Source: Clostridia bacterium (lineage in GTDB: Bacteria; Bacillota; Clostridia; Christensenellales; DTU072). Taken from it: 60,962 bases of DNA. Both the position numbers and the translations under genes were made by a program. The notes under the pieces were generated by a model. The model was given only the letters and a program-made list of their open reading frames with translations, did not search any database and had not been told where the DNA came from. The stretch is taken from NCBI GenBank assembly GCA_017476265.1, contig JAFVAC010000033.1, forward strand, positions 1 through 60,962, written 5' to 3'. Shown one piece after another: positions 42,296-51,566 of this stretch (within the stretch, counting starts at the first letter, position 1; every line of letters starts with the position of its first letter).

Positions 42296-44616
42296 AAAAG
42301 TTTGCTTTAGCCGGCAATCCGAACTGCGGCAAGACCACCCTTTTTAACAATCTGACCGGATCGACCGCACACGTCGGCAACTGGCCCGGCGTCACCGTGG
42401 ACAAACGAGAGGGGACGTATAAAAAACTGAACGAGCCCATTTCCATCGTCGATCTACCCGGGATCTATTCCCTTTCGCCGTACACGCCGGAAGAAGTCAT
42501 CTCCCGTAATTTTATTCTGGATGAAAAGCCGGACTGCGTCATCAACATCATCGACGCGACTAACCTGGAGCGGAACCTGTATCTGACCACGCAGATCATG
42601 GAGATCGACGTGCCGGTCGTGATCGCCCTCAACATGATGGACGAAGTGGAAAAGAACGGGGACAAGATCGACGTGGACCAACTGTCCAAGAAGATCGGAC
42701 TGCCGGTCGTAGCCATCTCCGCCCTGAAAGAGAAAGGGCTGGACGAATTGATGAAACAGGCTTATGCCGCTTCCTTGTCGAAGAGGGAGGGCGCGACGGT
42801 TTTGGAAGGCACCAAACTGATGCACCTCATTAACGACTGCAAGATCGGCTTGAAGCACAGCGGCGTGGACAACGCCCTCTTCCACGCGGTCAAACTGGCG
42901 GAACTGGACGAACTGGAAGTGGCGGCGCACCCCGATTCCGCCAAGATGGTGGAAGAATTCAAGGCGACGTTCAAAGACGACGTGTTCGGCGCCGACTTCG
43001 AGGCGATCGTCGCGGACGCCCGCTATAAGTACATCTCCAAAAACTACTCGCACGCTCTGACCAAAAGGGACAAAGGCAAGGACAAAGTCACCAAGTCCGA
43101 CAAGGCGGACAAAGTGTTGACGCACAGGATTTGGGGTATCCCCATCTTTTTGGTGATATTGTTTTTTGTGTTCCATCTGACTTTCTCGGAGGACTTGTTC
43201 TATCTCGGCAAGATGGGAGTCTTCGACAAGGCGGAGGAAGAAGCGGTACAAGAGGAGGAAGTGGAGTACGACTCCGCCATAGAGGAGTTCTGCGACGGGG
43301 TGACAGTTGAGAGCTTCTTCGGACTGGAAGAAGGGTTTTACAGCCCCGGCGTCTTTTTGCAGAGCACGCTGGGAGTCTTCACAGACCTTATCGGCGCGTG
43401 CCTTTCTCAAGCGTTGGCAAACGCCGCTCCGTGGGTCAGCGGTATCATCGTAGACGGTATTTGGGCGGGGCTTGCTTCGGTGTTGTCCTTCCTGCCGCAG
43501 ATCCTATTACTGTTCCTGTTCTTCTCCATTCTGGAAGACAGCGGGTATATGGCGCGCGTTGCTTTCATTCTGGACAGGATTTTCCGTAGATTCGGTCTGT
43601 CGGGCAGAGCGTTTATGCCGATGATCATGGGCTTCGGGTGCAGTATTCCCGCTATGATCAATACTCGTACCCTCGCCGATCAGAACGAGCGCACCGCGAC
43701 CATCCGCGTCATACCGTTCTTCTCCTGCGGGGCAAAACTCCCGATCCTGACTGCCATCGCCGGCGGTATCGTGACGCTCTTGGGGATGGGAAACGCCGAC
43801 CTTATTACCTACGGGATGTATTTGCTCGGCGTGGTAGTCGCCATCGCGGCGGTCATTCTGATGCGCTCCACCACGATGCGCGGAGAGGTGCCACCCTTTA
43901 TTATGGAACTCCCGGCTTATCACGCGCCGCAGTTCAAGAACTTGATGCTCCACCTGTGGGACAAGACAAAACACTTTATCAAAAAGGCGTTTACCATCAT
44001 CTTGGCGTCCACCATCTTCATCTGGTTCGTCAGCCACTTCAGTTGGAACTGGCAATATCTGGAAGACGAACAGATCAACAACAGTATTCTTGCCGGTATC
44101 GGCGGACTGATACAGCCCCTCTTTACACCGCTCGGATTCGGTAGTCAGCTCGGGATTAACGGTTGGGTCTTCGTCGTAGCGGCGGTCACCGGACTGATCG
44201 CAAAAGAAAACGTCATTGCGACCTTCGGGACCTTGGGCGCTTGCTTAGCGGGGGCGGTGATCGACGTCGAAGTGGACGGAGGTATAGCCGCTGTGTCGGC
44301 GATGATCGCCGGGACCGGGATCCATGTGCCGGGGCTGCTCGCCTTCATCGCGTTCAATATGTTGACCATTCCTTGCTTTGCCGCGGTAGCGACTGCCAAA
44401 GCCGAACTTCCGAACAAGAAGTCCTTCCGGATGACGCTCCTGTTCTGGGTGGTGACGTCGTACCTTGTCTCCTGTATGATCTATCTGATCGGGACCTGGT
44501 GGTGGACGGTGTTCATCTTTGCGGCGCTGTGGGCGGCTGCGATCACTTGTATCGTCCTCTATAATAAGGGAAAGATCGACTTCAACAAACTGAAGATCGC
44601 AAAAAAGAAGGAGTAA
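42292..44616 (+). CDS. feoB: Ferrous iron transport protein B
   Basis: FeoB, 774 residues, a membrane transporter for Fe(II) with an N-terminal G protein. G1 GNPNCGKTT is at 8-16, G3 VDLPGIYSLS near 53, G4 NMMD near 115 and G5 SALKEKG near 142. A helical GDI region and a long acidic loop (EEEAVQEEEVEYD) follow. The membrane part has the two gate repeats with GFGCSIPAMINTRT and FFSCGAKLPI containing the conserved cysteines. The C-terminus is basic. It is expressed with two FeoA genes and a small Cys-rich peptide. Confidence 0.97.
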   Translation: MKKFALAGNPNCGKTTLFNNLTGSTAHVGNWPGVTVDKREGTYKKLNEPISIVDLPGIYSLSPYTPEEVISRNFILDEKPDCVINIIDATNLERNLYLTTQIMEIDVPVVIALNMMDEVEKNGDKIDVDQLSKKIGLPVVAISALKEKGLDELMKQAYAASLSKREGATVLEGTKLMHLINDCKIGLKHSGVDNALFHAVKLAELDELEVAAHPDSAKMVEEFKATFKDDVFGADFEAIVADARYKYISKNYSHALTKRDKGKDKVTKSDKADKVLTHRIWGIPIFLVILFFVFHLTFSEDLFYLGKMGVFDKAEEEAVQEEEVEYDSAIEEFCDGVTVESFFGLEEGFYSPGVFLQSTLGVFTDLIGACLSQALANAAPWVSGIIVDGIWAGLASVLSFLPQILLLFLFFSILEDSGYMARVAFILDRIFRRFGLSGRAFMPMIMGFGCSIPAMINTRTLADQNERTATIRVIPFFSCGAKLPILTAIAGGIVTLLGMGNADLITYGMYLLGVVVAIAAVILMRSTTMRGEVPPFIMELPAYHAPQFKNLMLHLWDKTKHFIKKAFTIILASTIFIWFVSHFSWNWQYLEDEQINNSILAGIGGLIQPLFTPLGFGSQLGINGWVFVVAAVTGLIAKENVIATFGTLGACLAGAVIDVEVDGGIAAVSAMIAGTGIHVPGLLAFIAFNMLTIPCFAAVATAKAELPNKKSFRMTLLFWVVTSYLVSCMIYLIGTWWWTVFIFAALWAAAITCIVLYNKGKIDFNKLKIAKKKE

Positions 44617-44619
44617 GAA

Positions 44620-44811
44620 GTGGGCGCTCTTGAAATCATCGTCATAATAGCATGCGTAGGCGTAGTCGTCGGCGTCATCGTCGGTACGATCGTCAAACGC
44701 GTCCGCAATAAGAAAAAGGGCGTCGTCGGTTGCGACTGCGGTTGCGGCTGCGGCGGCTACTGCCCCGCCTGCCAAAAGACGCGGATGCCGGAGAAAAAGA
44801 CGGACGACTGA
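44620..44811 (+). CDS. FeoB-associated Cys-rich membrane protein
   Basis: A 63-residue peptide with one N-terminal membrane helix (about 5-25), a basic turn (KRVRNKKK) and a cysteine cluster (CDCGCGCGGYCPAC) in the cytosolic tail. It starts at GTG three bases after feoB. Small proteins of this type follow feoB in many Clostridia and are thought to help the transporter. The plus-strand terminator lies 80 bp downstream. Confidence 0.88.
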   Translation: MGALEIIVIIACVGVVVGVIVGTIVKRVRNKKKGVVGCDCGCGCGGYCPACQKTRMPEKKTDD

Positions 44812-44892
44812 TCGGGGCGCGTCAAAAAAAGATCGTCCATGTTTGCTTTGCGACCGATAGCAAAGCAAAATAAATAATTCTTTTCAAAACCG

Positions 44893-44928
44893 GGCTAACC
44901 ATGAACGATTCGTGGTTAGCCTTTTTTT
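44893..44928 (+). terminator. Terminator of the feo operon
   Basis: Thirteen-pair stem GGCTAACCATGAA (44893-44905) / TTCGTGGTTAGCC (44909-44921, one G-U), then seven T. Confidence 0.9.
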
Positions 44929-45021
44929 CAGGTAAAACTAGAATCCGCTCAAGTAACCGGTTATTGTAGAGTTTTAATACTTGGCGTGTAATGTAGTCAT
45001 GAAAAAAGGAGGTAGCCAAGA

Positions 45022-45528
45022 ATGGACAATTTGAAAATAGGAAATTATATTAAAGAATTAAGGATCAAAAACAATTTGATGCAAACGGAATTAGCCGATC
45101 AATTATGCATTAGCTTCCAAGCCGTTTCTAAGTGGGAATTAGGTGAAACAGTGCCCGATACAGCCATATTATTGGGCATTAAGCACTAGTGTTGATTAAT
45201 ACTTAACGGTGGCGTATTTGTTAATAATACAAGATAATTTATATCGGTAAGAGACATCATTATAGGCTTTGAACACTTAAAAGACGTGAAACGGTGTTTT
45301 GGTGAAGAAAGTTTATTATATAAAGGAATGATAAATGGAATCAACAAAGAAATGAATTTTGATTTTGAAGAAGGAATGGATAAGTATCCTGACGTTATGT
45401 ATACGGAAGTCACATTGCAAGCGATGATAAACGAAAACAAAATTGTGAATATGAATGAGGTCAAAACATATATCAAAAGCCCCAAGATGATCGATATAAT
45501 CAGCAATAAAATGAATTTATTACAATAA
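45022..45528 (+). pseudogene. Decayed XRE-family regulator (HTH plus C-terminal domain)
   Basis: ATG 45022 follows AAAGGAGG and opens an intact Cro/C1 helix-turn-helix (55 codons: KELRIKNNLMQTELADQL, SFQAVSKWE) that stops at TAG 45187. Reading on with a one-base shift gives TSVD at 45185-45196, and after a second one-base slip LILNGGVFVNN back in the first frame, the usual linker of such regulators. Another stop (TAA 45235) interrupts, and the same frame then continues as FISVRDIIIGFEHLKDVKRC through to 45528. So one gene of about 165 codons has been broken by small indels and stops. Confidence 0.65.
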
Positions 45529-45592
45529 AAAACGGTATTTACTTCGATAATAAATCAAAGTATTCATACCGATTCGGAACAATTGATACATT

Positions 45593-45620
45593 AAAAATCG
45601 CGCGATAGGCGCGATTTTTT
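45593..45620. terminator. Bidirectional terminator before the amidohydrolase
   Basis: AAAAATCGCGC and GCGCGATTTTTT form a perfect stem around a short loop; it can end the minus-strand amidohydrolase gene and anything on the plus strand. Confidence 0.85.
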
Positions 45621-45633
45621 GATATGTCGGAAA

Positions 45634-46440
45634 TTATAATTTCAAAAAAGATACTGCGTTTTTGTAGAGGATCTTTTCTTGCGTGGCGTCGTCGAGGTCG
45701 AGTTTTGCAAAGCGGGCGAGTTCTTGCTCGTGGGCGAACAGGGGATAGTCCGTGCCGAAGAAAAAGCGGTCGGCGCCGAACTTTTCGATCAACCGTTCCG
45801 GCTCTCCTTTGGCGATCTTGAAGAGGGTGCTACAGGTATCGAACCACACGTTTTGGGTGTCCGAATAGCCATCCAGACTGTCCCAACAGGAGTATCCGCC
45901 GAAATGGGCGGCAATAAATCTGACCGTGGGAAAACGCTTCGCCGTGGCGACCATCTTTTCGGGGCGGGAGTTTTCGTAGCGGTCGTCGCCGGTGTGCATA
46001 AGAATGGGCATATCGTAGTCGGCGCAGGAGGCGTAGATCTTGTCCATCACCGGGTCGTCGATCAAAAAGTGCTGACAGTCGGGGTGGAGTTTTATCCCGC
46101 GGATCCCCATCGACTTGGCGCGCTCGACTTCCGCGGTCACCTCTTTGGCGGTCATAGCAAAGTGCAACGTGCCGAATCCGATAAATTCCGGATGGAGACG
46201 GATCTGTTCGGCGATGAAATCGTTTATATTTCCGACCTGTTCGACCTTGGTCGCCGTGGAGTGGACGAGAAAGCGTTCGACTCCTACCTTCTTGCCTAAA
46301 GCGAGCAGAGTCTCCGGCGTGCCGTCGGTCTTTTCCACCGCGTCGATTCCGTAAAAAGCCTCTATACTGTGCATCGCCTTCAGCGCGATCTTCGCCGGAT
46401 AGATGTGCGCATGCATATCGATCTTTTTTCCGTCGTACAT
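45634..46440 (-). CDS. Amidohydrolase-family TIM-barrel protein
   Basis: The 268-residue protein belongs to the amidohydrolase 2 group. Metal ligands are visible in DMHAHIYP (residues about 8-13), LMHTGDDR, the AAHFGG His and FGTDYPL Asp. Members act as metal-dependent decarboxylases or hydrolases on cyclic or aromatic acids; nothing here fixes the substrate. It stands alone, with its own promoter and terminator. Confidence 0.9.
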   Translation of the reverse strand: MYDGKKIDMHAHIYPAKIALKAMHSIEAFYGIDAVEKTDGTPETLLALGKKVGVERFLVHSTATKVEQVGNINDFIAEQIRLHPEFIGFGTLHFAMTAKEVTAEVERAKSMGIRGIKLHPDCQHFLIDDPVMDKIYASCADYDMPILMHTGDDRYENSRPEKMVATAKRFPTVRFIAAHFGGYSCWDSLDGYSDTQNVWFDTCSTLFKIAKGEPERLIEKFGADRFFFGTDYPLFAHEQELARFAKLDLDDATQEKILYKNAVSFLKL

Positions 46441-46469
46441 AGGTCCCTCCCTTGTCTCTTCTCAAAAAA

Positions 46470-46498
46470 ATTGTAGTCTATTTTTCGACGAATGTCAA
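46470..46498 (-). promoter_or_regulatory. Promoter of the amidohydrolase gene
   Basis: Minus strand TTGACA (46493-46498), 17-bp spacer, TACAAT (46470-46475). Confidence 0.82.
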
Positions 46499-46535
46499 AC
46501 GAAAGCGTCAGACGCGCTTTGCTTTTCGGGGGTGC

Positions 46536-46564
46536 TTGCACGCCCGGACGTTTCGTAGTACAAT
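46536..46564 (+). promoter_or_regulatory. Promoter of the two-component operon
   Basis: TTGCAC (46536-46541), 17-bp spacer, TACAAT (46559-46564), about 69 bp before the regulator start. Confidence 0.75.
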
Positions 46565-46632
46565 GATACCGTTAATACAAATTTAAGTTACTTGCGGTAA
46601 GATAGGCACAAACAGTATTCAAAGGAGCCGGC

Positions 46633-47304
46633 ATGAACGTATTGTTAATCGAGGATGAACGGAAGCTTTCCGAGGCGTTGACGCATATCCTGAAGCAGGA
46701 GAAGTACGTCGTTGACGCGGTCTACGACGGGGAGAGCGGCTATGAGTACGGGCTGAGCGACCGATACGACGTGATCATTTTGGACGTGATGCTGCCGAAA
46801 TTGAACGGATTCGAGGTGCTAAAACGCCTCCGGGAGGAGAAAGTCACCACGCCCGTTTTGGTCCTGACGGCGCGGAGCGACGTGTCCGACCGCGTAAAGG
46901 GGCTGGACATGGGCGCCGACGACTATCTCGCCAAGCCCTTTTCCACGCCCGAACTTCTCGCCCGGATCCGCGCCCTGTTACGGCGCAAGACCAACGTCCT
47001 CAACGAGAACGTGCGCACCTTCGGCGATCTGGAGTACAACGTCTCCGCTTATGAGCTTCGCTGTCGGGACAAGAAAGTAAAAGTGATGCTAAAAGAGAGC
47101 GAGCTGTTGATCTATCTGCTGGAGCGGCCGAGTTTTGTCGTGACAAAGGACGAACTCATCATCAAACTCTGGGGATACGACTCCGACGCCGAGTACAACA
47201 ATATCGAGGTATACGTCTCTTTCTTGCGGAGAAAACTGGAGTATCTTGCCTCTTCTGTCAAGATCGTCACCGTCCGAGGCGTGGGGTATAAGCTGGAGGC
47301 TTGA
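46633..47304 (+). CDS. OmpR/PhoB-family response regulator
   Basis: The 223-residue protein has a receiver domain (1-120) with acidic Glu7-Asp8, phospho-acceptor Asp51 in ILDVMLP and Lys101 in LAKPF. Residues about 128-223 are the winged-helix output domain, ending VRGVGYKLEA. Its gene overlaps the sensor kinase gene start, so they form a pair. The target genes are unknown. Confidence 0.96.
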   Translation: MNVLLIEDERKLSEALTHILKQEKYVVDAVYDGESGYEYGLSDRYDVIILDVMLPKLNGFEVLKRLREEKVTTPVLVLTARSDVSDRVKGLDMGADDYLAKPFSTPELLARIRALLRRKTNVLNENVRTFGDLEYNVSAYELRCRDKKVKVMLKESELLIYLLERPSFVVTKDELIIKLWGYDSDAEYNNIEVYVSFLRRKLEYLASSVKIVTVRGVGYKLEA

Positions 47305-48533
47305 TGTTTGAAAAACTGAGAGGGAAAGTCGCGCTGAAACAGAGCCTTGCGCTGGGGCTCCTTTTGTGGTTTCTGCTCGGGACCGTCTTTGCCTATAACG
47401 TGTTTTCGTTATTGACGCAGATAGACAACAAACTCAACGAACTTTCGTACGCCTCTTACGCAAGACTGACGTTCAAAGTCTCGAAAGAAGAGGACGACAG
47501 GGACACGATATGCGTTTTCGTCGCAAAAGACGGCACAAGGACGTTCAGCGACCCGGATTTTTATGACGAAAAGACCCTGAACGAGGTGGTGGACTATATG
47601 GTCGCCAACCCGAAACAAAACGGCAGACTTGTCATAAGCGGCAGGAGGATAGCCTACGTCGTCGAGGTCAATAACGACAATTATATCTGCGGAGTCTTCG
47701 ACTATACGAAGGAATATTCCGCCCTCAGAAAGTTGGCGATGCTCCTCATCGTCGTCGGGGCGGTGGGACTGGTCTTGATCGGATTCTTTTCCGCCAATTC
47801 TGCCAAGCGACAGATCGCTCCGGTCGAGGACGCCTTTGAAAAGCAAAAAGACCTGGTCGCCAACGCTTCACACGAATTGAAGACGCCCCTGACCGTCATC
47901 AACGCCAACTTGGAGATACTCAAGTCGGACAGGGATAAGATACCCGAAGAGGAGTATAAGTGGCTGGAAGGGATCTCTGAACAGGTCACGCGAATGAAAT
48001 TGATGGTGGAGGAAATGCTCGAACTGGCAAAACTGGAGTCCGGGCTCAAACAAGAGGTCAAGGTCCCGGTCAATCTATCCGAAGTGGTCGAAGAGGTCGT
48101 TTTGGGGTCCGAAGCGCTTGCTTTTGAGCATACGATCTCAATGAATTCGGAGATAGAAAAGGACCAATATATCATGGGGGTCGGCGCGCAGATAGAAAAG
48201 CTCGCGTATATTTTGGTGGAGAACGCGCTCAAGTACACGCCGGAGGGCGGAGTCGTGGACGTCGTGGTCAAGTCGGACCGCCGCAAAGTCTTTGTCCGCG
48301 TCAAAAACACGGGCGACGGAATACCGAAAGAGGACATCCCGAAGATATTCGACCGCTTTTATCGGACCGACGAGTCCCATCATGCGCCCGACGGTTTTGG
48401 ACTGGGACTGGCGATCGCCAAGTCCATCGCGGACGCGCACGGCGCGGAGATCTCGGTCAACAGCGAGGTGGGAAAATATACCGAATTCGTCGTGTGCTTT
48501 GCCAGGGGAAGGGCAAAAGGCGAAGGGATATAA
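47304..48533 (+). CDS. Sensor histidine kinase
   Basis: The 409-residue kinase has two membrane helices (about 12-33 and 143-163) that flank a small outside sensor domain with many charged residues. HisKA follows with phospho-acceptor His190 in NASHELKTPL; the HATPase domain shows the N box LVENALKYTPEGG, G1 GDGIPKED and G2 GFGLGLAIAKSI. The ATG at 47304 overlaps the regulator stop (TGATG); a TTG one codon earlier is possible but less likely. The signal is not evident. Confidence 0.95.
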   Translation: MFEKLRGKVALKQSLALGLLLWFLLGTVFAYNVFSLLTQIDNKLNELSYASYARLTFKVSKEEDDRDTICVFVAKDGTRTFSDPDFYDEKTLNEVVDYMVANPKQNGRLVISGRRIAYVVEVNNDNYICGVFDYTKEYSALRKLAMLLIVVGAVGLVLIGFFSANSAKRQIAPVEDAFEKQKDLVANASHELKTPLTVINANLEILKSDRDKIPEEEYKWLEGISEQVTRMKLMVEEMLELAKLESGLKQEVKVPVNLSEVVEEVVLGSEALAFEHTISMNSEIEKDQYIMGVGAQIEKLAYILVENALKYTPEGGVVDVVVKSDRRKVFVRVKNTGDGIPKEDIPKIFDRFYRTDESHHAPDGFGLGLAIAKSIADAHGAEISVNSEVGKYTEFVVCFARGRAKGEGI

Positions 48534-48570
48534 TCGGACTTCCCCAAATATCGAAAAAGAGCAAAAAGAA

Positions 48571-48592
48571 AAAGGGCGTCGCGCCCTTTTTT
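48571..48592. terminator. Bidirectional terminator between kinase and asnA
   Basis: AAAGGGCG (48571-48578) / CGCCCTTT (48582-48589) with A-rich and T-rich flanks; shared by the converging genes. Confidence 0.85.
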
Positions 48593-48608
48593 GCGTTATC
48601 CATTTTGA

Positions 48609-49610
48609 CTAAAGCAGCTCTACGCCGGCGTTTTTGCAGGTCTTGACGGTGTCGTCGTCCCAGACCGAGCATTGGACTTCGCCGATGTGCGCCTTGTTGA
48701 GAAGCAGCATACAGAGTCTCGACTGCCCGATGCCGCCACCCATCGTGAGAGGCAATTCGCCCGAAAGAAGCGCTTTGTGGAAGGGCAGAGACTTCCGTTC
48801 GGGACAGCCCGCTTCTTCCAGCTGGGAGAGCATGGACTTTTCGTCCACGCGGATCCCCATCGAGGAGATCTCGAAGGCGCAGTCGAGGACGTCGTTATAG
48901 AACATGATATCGCCGTTGAGCGACCAGTCGTCGTAGTCGGGGGCGCGCCCGTCGTGCTTTTTGCCGGACTTTAGTTTGCCGCCGATCTGCATAATAAAGG
49001 CGGTGCGGTGTTCTTTGACGAAGGCGTTTTCGCGGTCTTTGGCGCTGAGGTCGGGGTAGAGATCTTCCAGTTCCTGCGTGGTCACGAAGGTGACTTCACG
49101 AGTCAGGTTGCTGTCGATATTGTAGCGCTCTTGGATGGCGTAAGCGGTGTCGCAGATGGCGCCGACGATGGCTTGCACCGTGGTCTTCAGGTGCTCGAGG
49201 TCCCTGGTCTCTCTTGTGATCACCTTTTCCCAGTCCCATTGATCGACGTAGACGGAGTGCAGATTGTCGAGGTCCTCGTCGCGGCGGATGGCGTTCATGT
49301 CCACATAGAGTCCGCTACCGGGCAAAAAGCCGTATTTGCCGAGAGCGTACCGCTTCCACTTAGCGAGGGAGTGGACCACTTCGGCATAGGTCCCGGTGGC
49401 TTTTATGTCGAATGATACGGGACGCTCCACGCCGTTGAGATTGTCGTTGAGTCCGCTCTCTTTGTCGACGAAGAGCGGTCCGGACACGCGCATAAGATTG
49501 AGAGAAAAGGCGAGTTTTTTCTGAAAGGTCGCCTTGATAAAAGCGATGGCTTCCTGCGTCTCGTACAAGGTCAAAGCGGACTTGTAGCCGTCCGGAATGA
49601 TGGTCTTCAT
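48609..49610 (-). CDS. asnA: Aspartate--ammonia ligase
   Basis: AsnA, 333 residues, makes asparagine from aspartate, ammonia and ATP; it is related to class II tRNA synthetases. Visible family parts are ETQEAIAFIKATFQKKLAFSLNLMRVSGPLFV at the start (spread over residues 17-48), NGVERPVSFDI, HSLAKWKRYAL, the VYVDQWDWEKVI segment, and the C-terminal LTMGGGIGQSRLCMLLL motif that binds ATP. The length is normal. It is monocistronic. Confidence 0.96.
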   Translation of the reverse strand: MKTIIPDGYKSALTLYETQEAIAFIKATFQKKLAFSLNLMRVSGPLFVDKESGLNDNLNGVERPVSFDIKATGTYAEVVHSLAKWKRYALGKYGFLPGSGLYVDMNAIRRDEDLDNLHSVYVDQWDWEKVITRETRDLEHLKTTVQAIVGAICDTAYAIQERYNIDSNLTREVTFVTTQELEDLYPDLSAKDRENAFVKEHRTAFIMQIGGKLKSGKKHDGRAPDYDDWSLNGDIMFYNDVLDCAFEISSMGIRVDEKSMLSQLEEAGCPERKSLPFHKALLSGELPLTMGGGIGQSRLCMLLLNKAHIGEVQCSVWDDDTVKTCKNAGVELL

Positions 49611-49641
49611 GCATGTGCCTCCGAAAGGAAATATCTTGTTT

Positions 49642-49671
49642 ATTATATACCGCGGACGGACCGATTAGCAA
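49642..49671 (-). promoter_or_regulatory. asnA promoter
   Basis: Minus strand TTGCTA (49666-49671), 18-bp spacer, TATAAT (49642-49647). Confidence 0.7.
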
Positions 49672-49763
49672 ATGAAAGAGGGGACTTTATCGCAATGAAG
49701 CAAAAAGTTTTTGTCATCTTACGGTCGGAAAGGGCTCCGAAGACAAAAATACGCTGTCTACTA

Positions 49764-49810
49764 TTGACAATCGTATCAATTAAGAGTATACTATTTTACT
49801 GGTATACTAT
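49764..49810 (+). promoter_or_regulatory. Tandem promoter region of rny
   Basis: TTGACA (49764-49769), 17-bp spacer, TATACT (49787-49792). Sixteen bases later the 9-mer GTATACTAT recurs (49786-49794 and 49802-49810), giving a second, extended -10 TGG-TATACT at 49803-49808. Confidence 0.75.
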
Positions 49811-49885
49811 GTTGTTTAATGAGGTATGCGAACGGCTCACTAAGCAGTATAATTATATTAATCTAATAACTTAGGAGGTTAACAC

Positions 49886-51493
49886 ATGGGAGGCAATCCT
49901 ACTACACCCGCGGCTCCATTGAGCGTCGACGCTTGGGTGGGGATCCTTGTCGCGGCTTTCGTCCTTGCACTGGCTGTCGGCGCGGTCGTAATGTACTTCG
50001 TCTACAAAAAGAGCATGGACAAAAAGATCGGGGACTCGAAGACCGAGGCGTCCCGCATCATGGAAGAAGCGCGTTTGGAGGCTCAGACCCTACGCAAAGA
50101 GGCCCTGCTGGAAGCCAAGGACGAACAGTTGAGATTGCGTAACGAGTTTGAAAGAGAATCGAGACAAAAGCGTAGCGAACTCCAGAAGCAGGAAAACCGC
50201 ATCAACCAAAAGGAGGACAATCTCGACAAGAAAGAGACGGTCCTCGACGGCAAGCTCGAGGCGGTCGAGAAGACCAAGCGGGCGATCGAAGAGCGGGAGC
50301 AAAAGCTAAAAGAGATGGAGCAGGAACTGGGCAATCAGCACGAAAAGATGGTCGCCGAACTGGAGAGGGTCGCAGGGTTGACCGCGGCGGAAGCCAAAGA
50401 AAACCTGATCGCCGAGATCACCGAGGACGCCAAGCGCGACGCGGCGGTCCTGGTCAAAGAGATCGAACAGAAAGCCAAAGACGAGGGTGAAAAACGCGCC
50501 AAAAATATCGTCGGACTGGCGATCCAGCGTTGTGCCGTGGATCACGCGGCGGAGACTACCGTCAGCGTGGTGGAACTGCCCAGCGAAGAGATGAAGGGCA
50601 GGATCATCGGTCGTATGGGCAGGAATATCAAGGCTCTCGAGTCGGTGACGGGCGTGGACATCATCATCGACGATACGCCGGACGTCATCACCCTGACCGG
50701 GTTCGACCCGGTCCGCAGGGAGATTGCAAGACTGACTCTGCAGAAGTTGGTGAGCGACGGTCGTATCCATCCCGGTCGGATAGAAGAAGTCGCCGACAGA
50801 GTGCGCCGCGACATCGACAATCAGATCAAGGAGGCGGGCGAAAACGCCGTCTTCGAAGCGGGACTCTTTGGGGTGCATCCGGAGCTCGTCAAACTCCTCG
50901 GCAGGATGAAGTACCGCACCAGCTATGGGCAAAACGTGCTCAATCACTCTCTGGAAGTCTGCTTCTTGTCCGGTCTGATCGCGCAGGAACTGGGTGCCGA
51001 CGTCAAGATCGCCAAGCGCGCCGGACTCTTGCACGACATCGGCAAGGCTATCGACCACGAGTACGAGGGGACGCACATTCAGATCGGCGTCGAACTCGCC
51101 CGCAAGTATAAGGAAAGGGAAGAGGTCGTCCACGCCATCGCCGCGCACCACGGAGACGTGGAAGCGAAGACGCTGGAGGCGATCATCGTCCAAGCCGCCG
51201 ACGCCATCAGTGGCGCTCGTCCCGGTGCCAGGAGAGAATCCTTGGAAAACTACGTCAAACGTCTTGAAAAACTCGAAACATTGGCAAACTCGTTCGCAGG
51301 AGTGGAGCAATCGTACGCCATACAGGCGGGACGAGAGATCCGCGTCATCGTCAAGCCGGAACAGGTGGACGACAACGCTACCGTCTTCCTCGCAAAGGAG
51401 ATCGCGCAGAAGTTGGAGTCCGAACTGGAATACCCGGGACAGATCAAAGTCAACGTCATCAGAGAACTCCGTTCGGTGGAGTACGCGAAATAA
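49886..51493 (+). CDS. rny: Ribonuclease Y
   Basis: RNase Y, 535 residues, is the membrane-tethered endonuclease that starts mRNA decay in Bacillota. One N-terminal membrane helix (about 18-40) is followed by a long coiled coil (about 45-205), a KH RNA-binding domain with [10 protein letters not shown] at 238-247, and an HD domain with the catalytic His383-Asp384 in [10 protein letters not shown] and HHGDVE further on. The start follows AGGAGGT. It is transcribed alone from a strong promoter region. Confidence 0.97.
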   Translation: MGGNPTTPAAPLSVDAWVGILVAAFVLALAVGAVVMYFVYKKSMDKKIGDSKTEASRIMEEARLEAQTLRKEALLEAKDEQLRLRNEFERESRQKRSELQKQENRINQKEDNLDKKETVLDGKLEAVEKTKRAIEEREQKLKEMEQELGNQHEKMVAELERVAGLTAAEAKENLIAEITEDAKRDAAVLVKEIEQKAKDEGEKRAKNIVGLAIQRCAVDHAAETTVSVVELPSEEMKGRIIGRMGRNIKALESVTGVDIIIDDTPDVITLTGFDPVRREIARLTLQKLVSDGRIHPGRIEEVADRVRRDIDNQIKEAGENAVFEAGLFGVHPELVKLLGRMKYRTSYGQNVLNHSLEVCFLSGLIAQELGADVKIAKRAGLLHDIGKAIDHEYEGTHIQIGVELARKYKEREEVVHAIAAHHGDVEAKTLEAIIVQAADAISGARPGARRESLENYVKRLEKLETLANSFAGVEQSYAIQAGREIRVIVKPEQVDDNATVFLAKEIAQKLESELEYPGQIKVNVIRELRSVEYAK

Positions 51494-51536
51494 CGGACGA
51501 CTTTTATAGCACGGCTCTCCGTGAGCCGGAACAAAG

Positions 51537-51565
51537 AAAAGAGTATCCGATCGGGTACTCTTTTT
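51537..51565 (+). terminator. rny terminator
   Basis: AGAGTATCC-GATC-GGGTACTCT stem (one G-U) with A run before and five T after. Confidence 0.82.
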
Positions 51566-51566
51566 G

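Larger units (their letters stand above)
44930..45620. other. AT-rich island of foreign-looking DNA
   Basis: Base use changes sharply to A and T here, with AAT, ATT and AAA codons that the neighbours avoid. The only coding trace is a decayed XRE regulator. Both edges lie next to strong terminators. No transposase, direct repeat or attachment site is seen at the edges. Confidence 0.6.

Noticed and set aside
45186..45506. 106-codon hydrophobic frame on the minus strand in the AT-rich island
   Set aside because: It opposes the decayed regulator, has no ribosome site or promoter, and its hydrophobicity results from the A/T-rich antisense codons.
48600..49800. T-box or riboswitch ahead of asnA
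   Set aside because: The asnA leader is too short between its promoter and start, and no T-box sequence is present.
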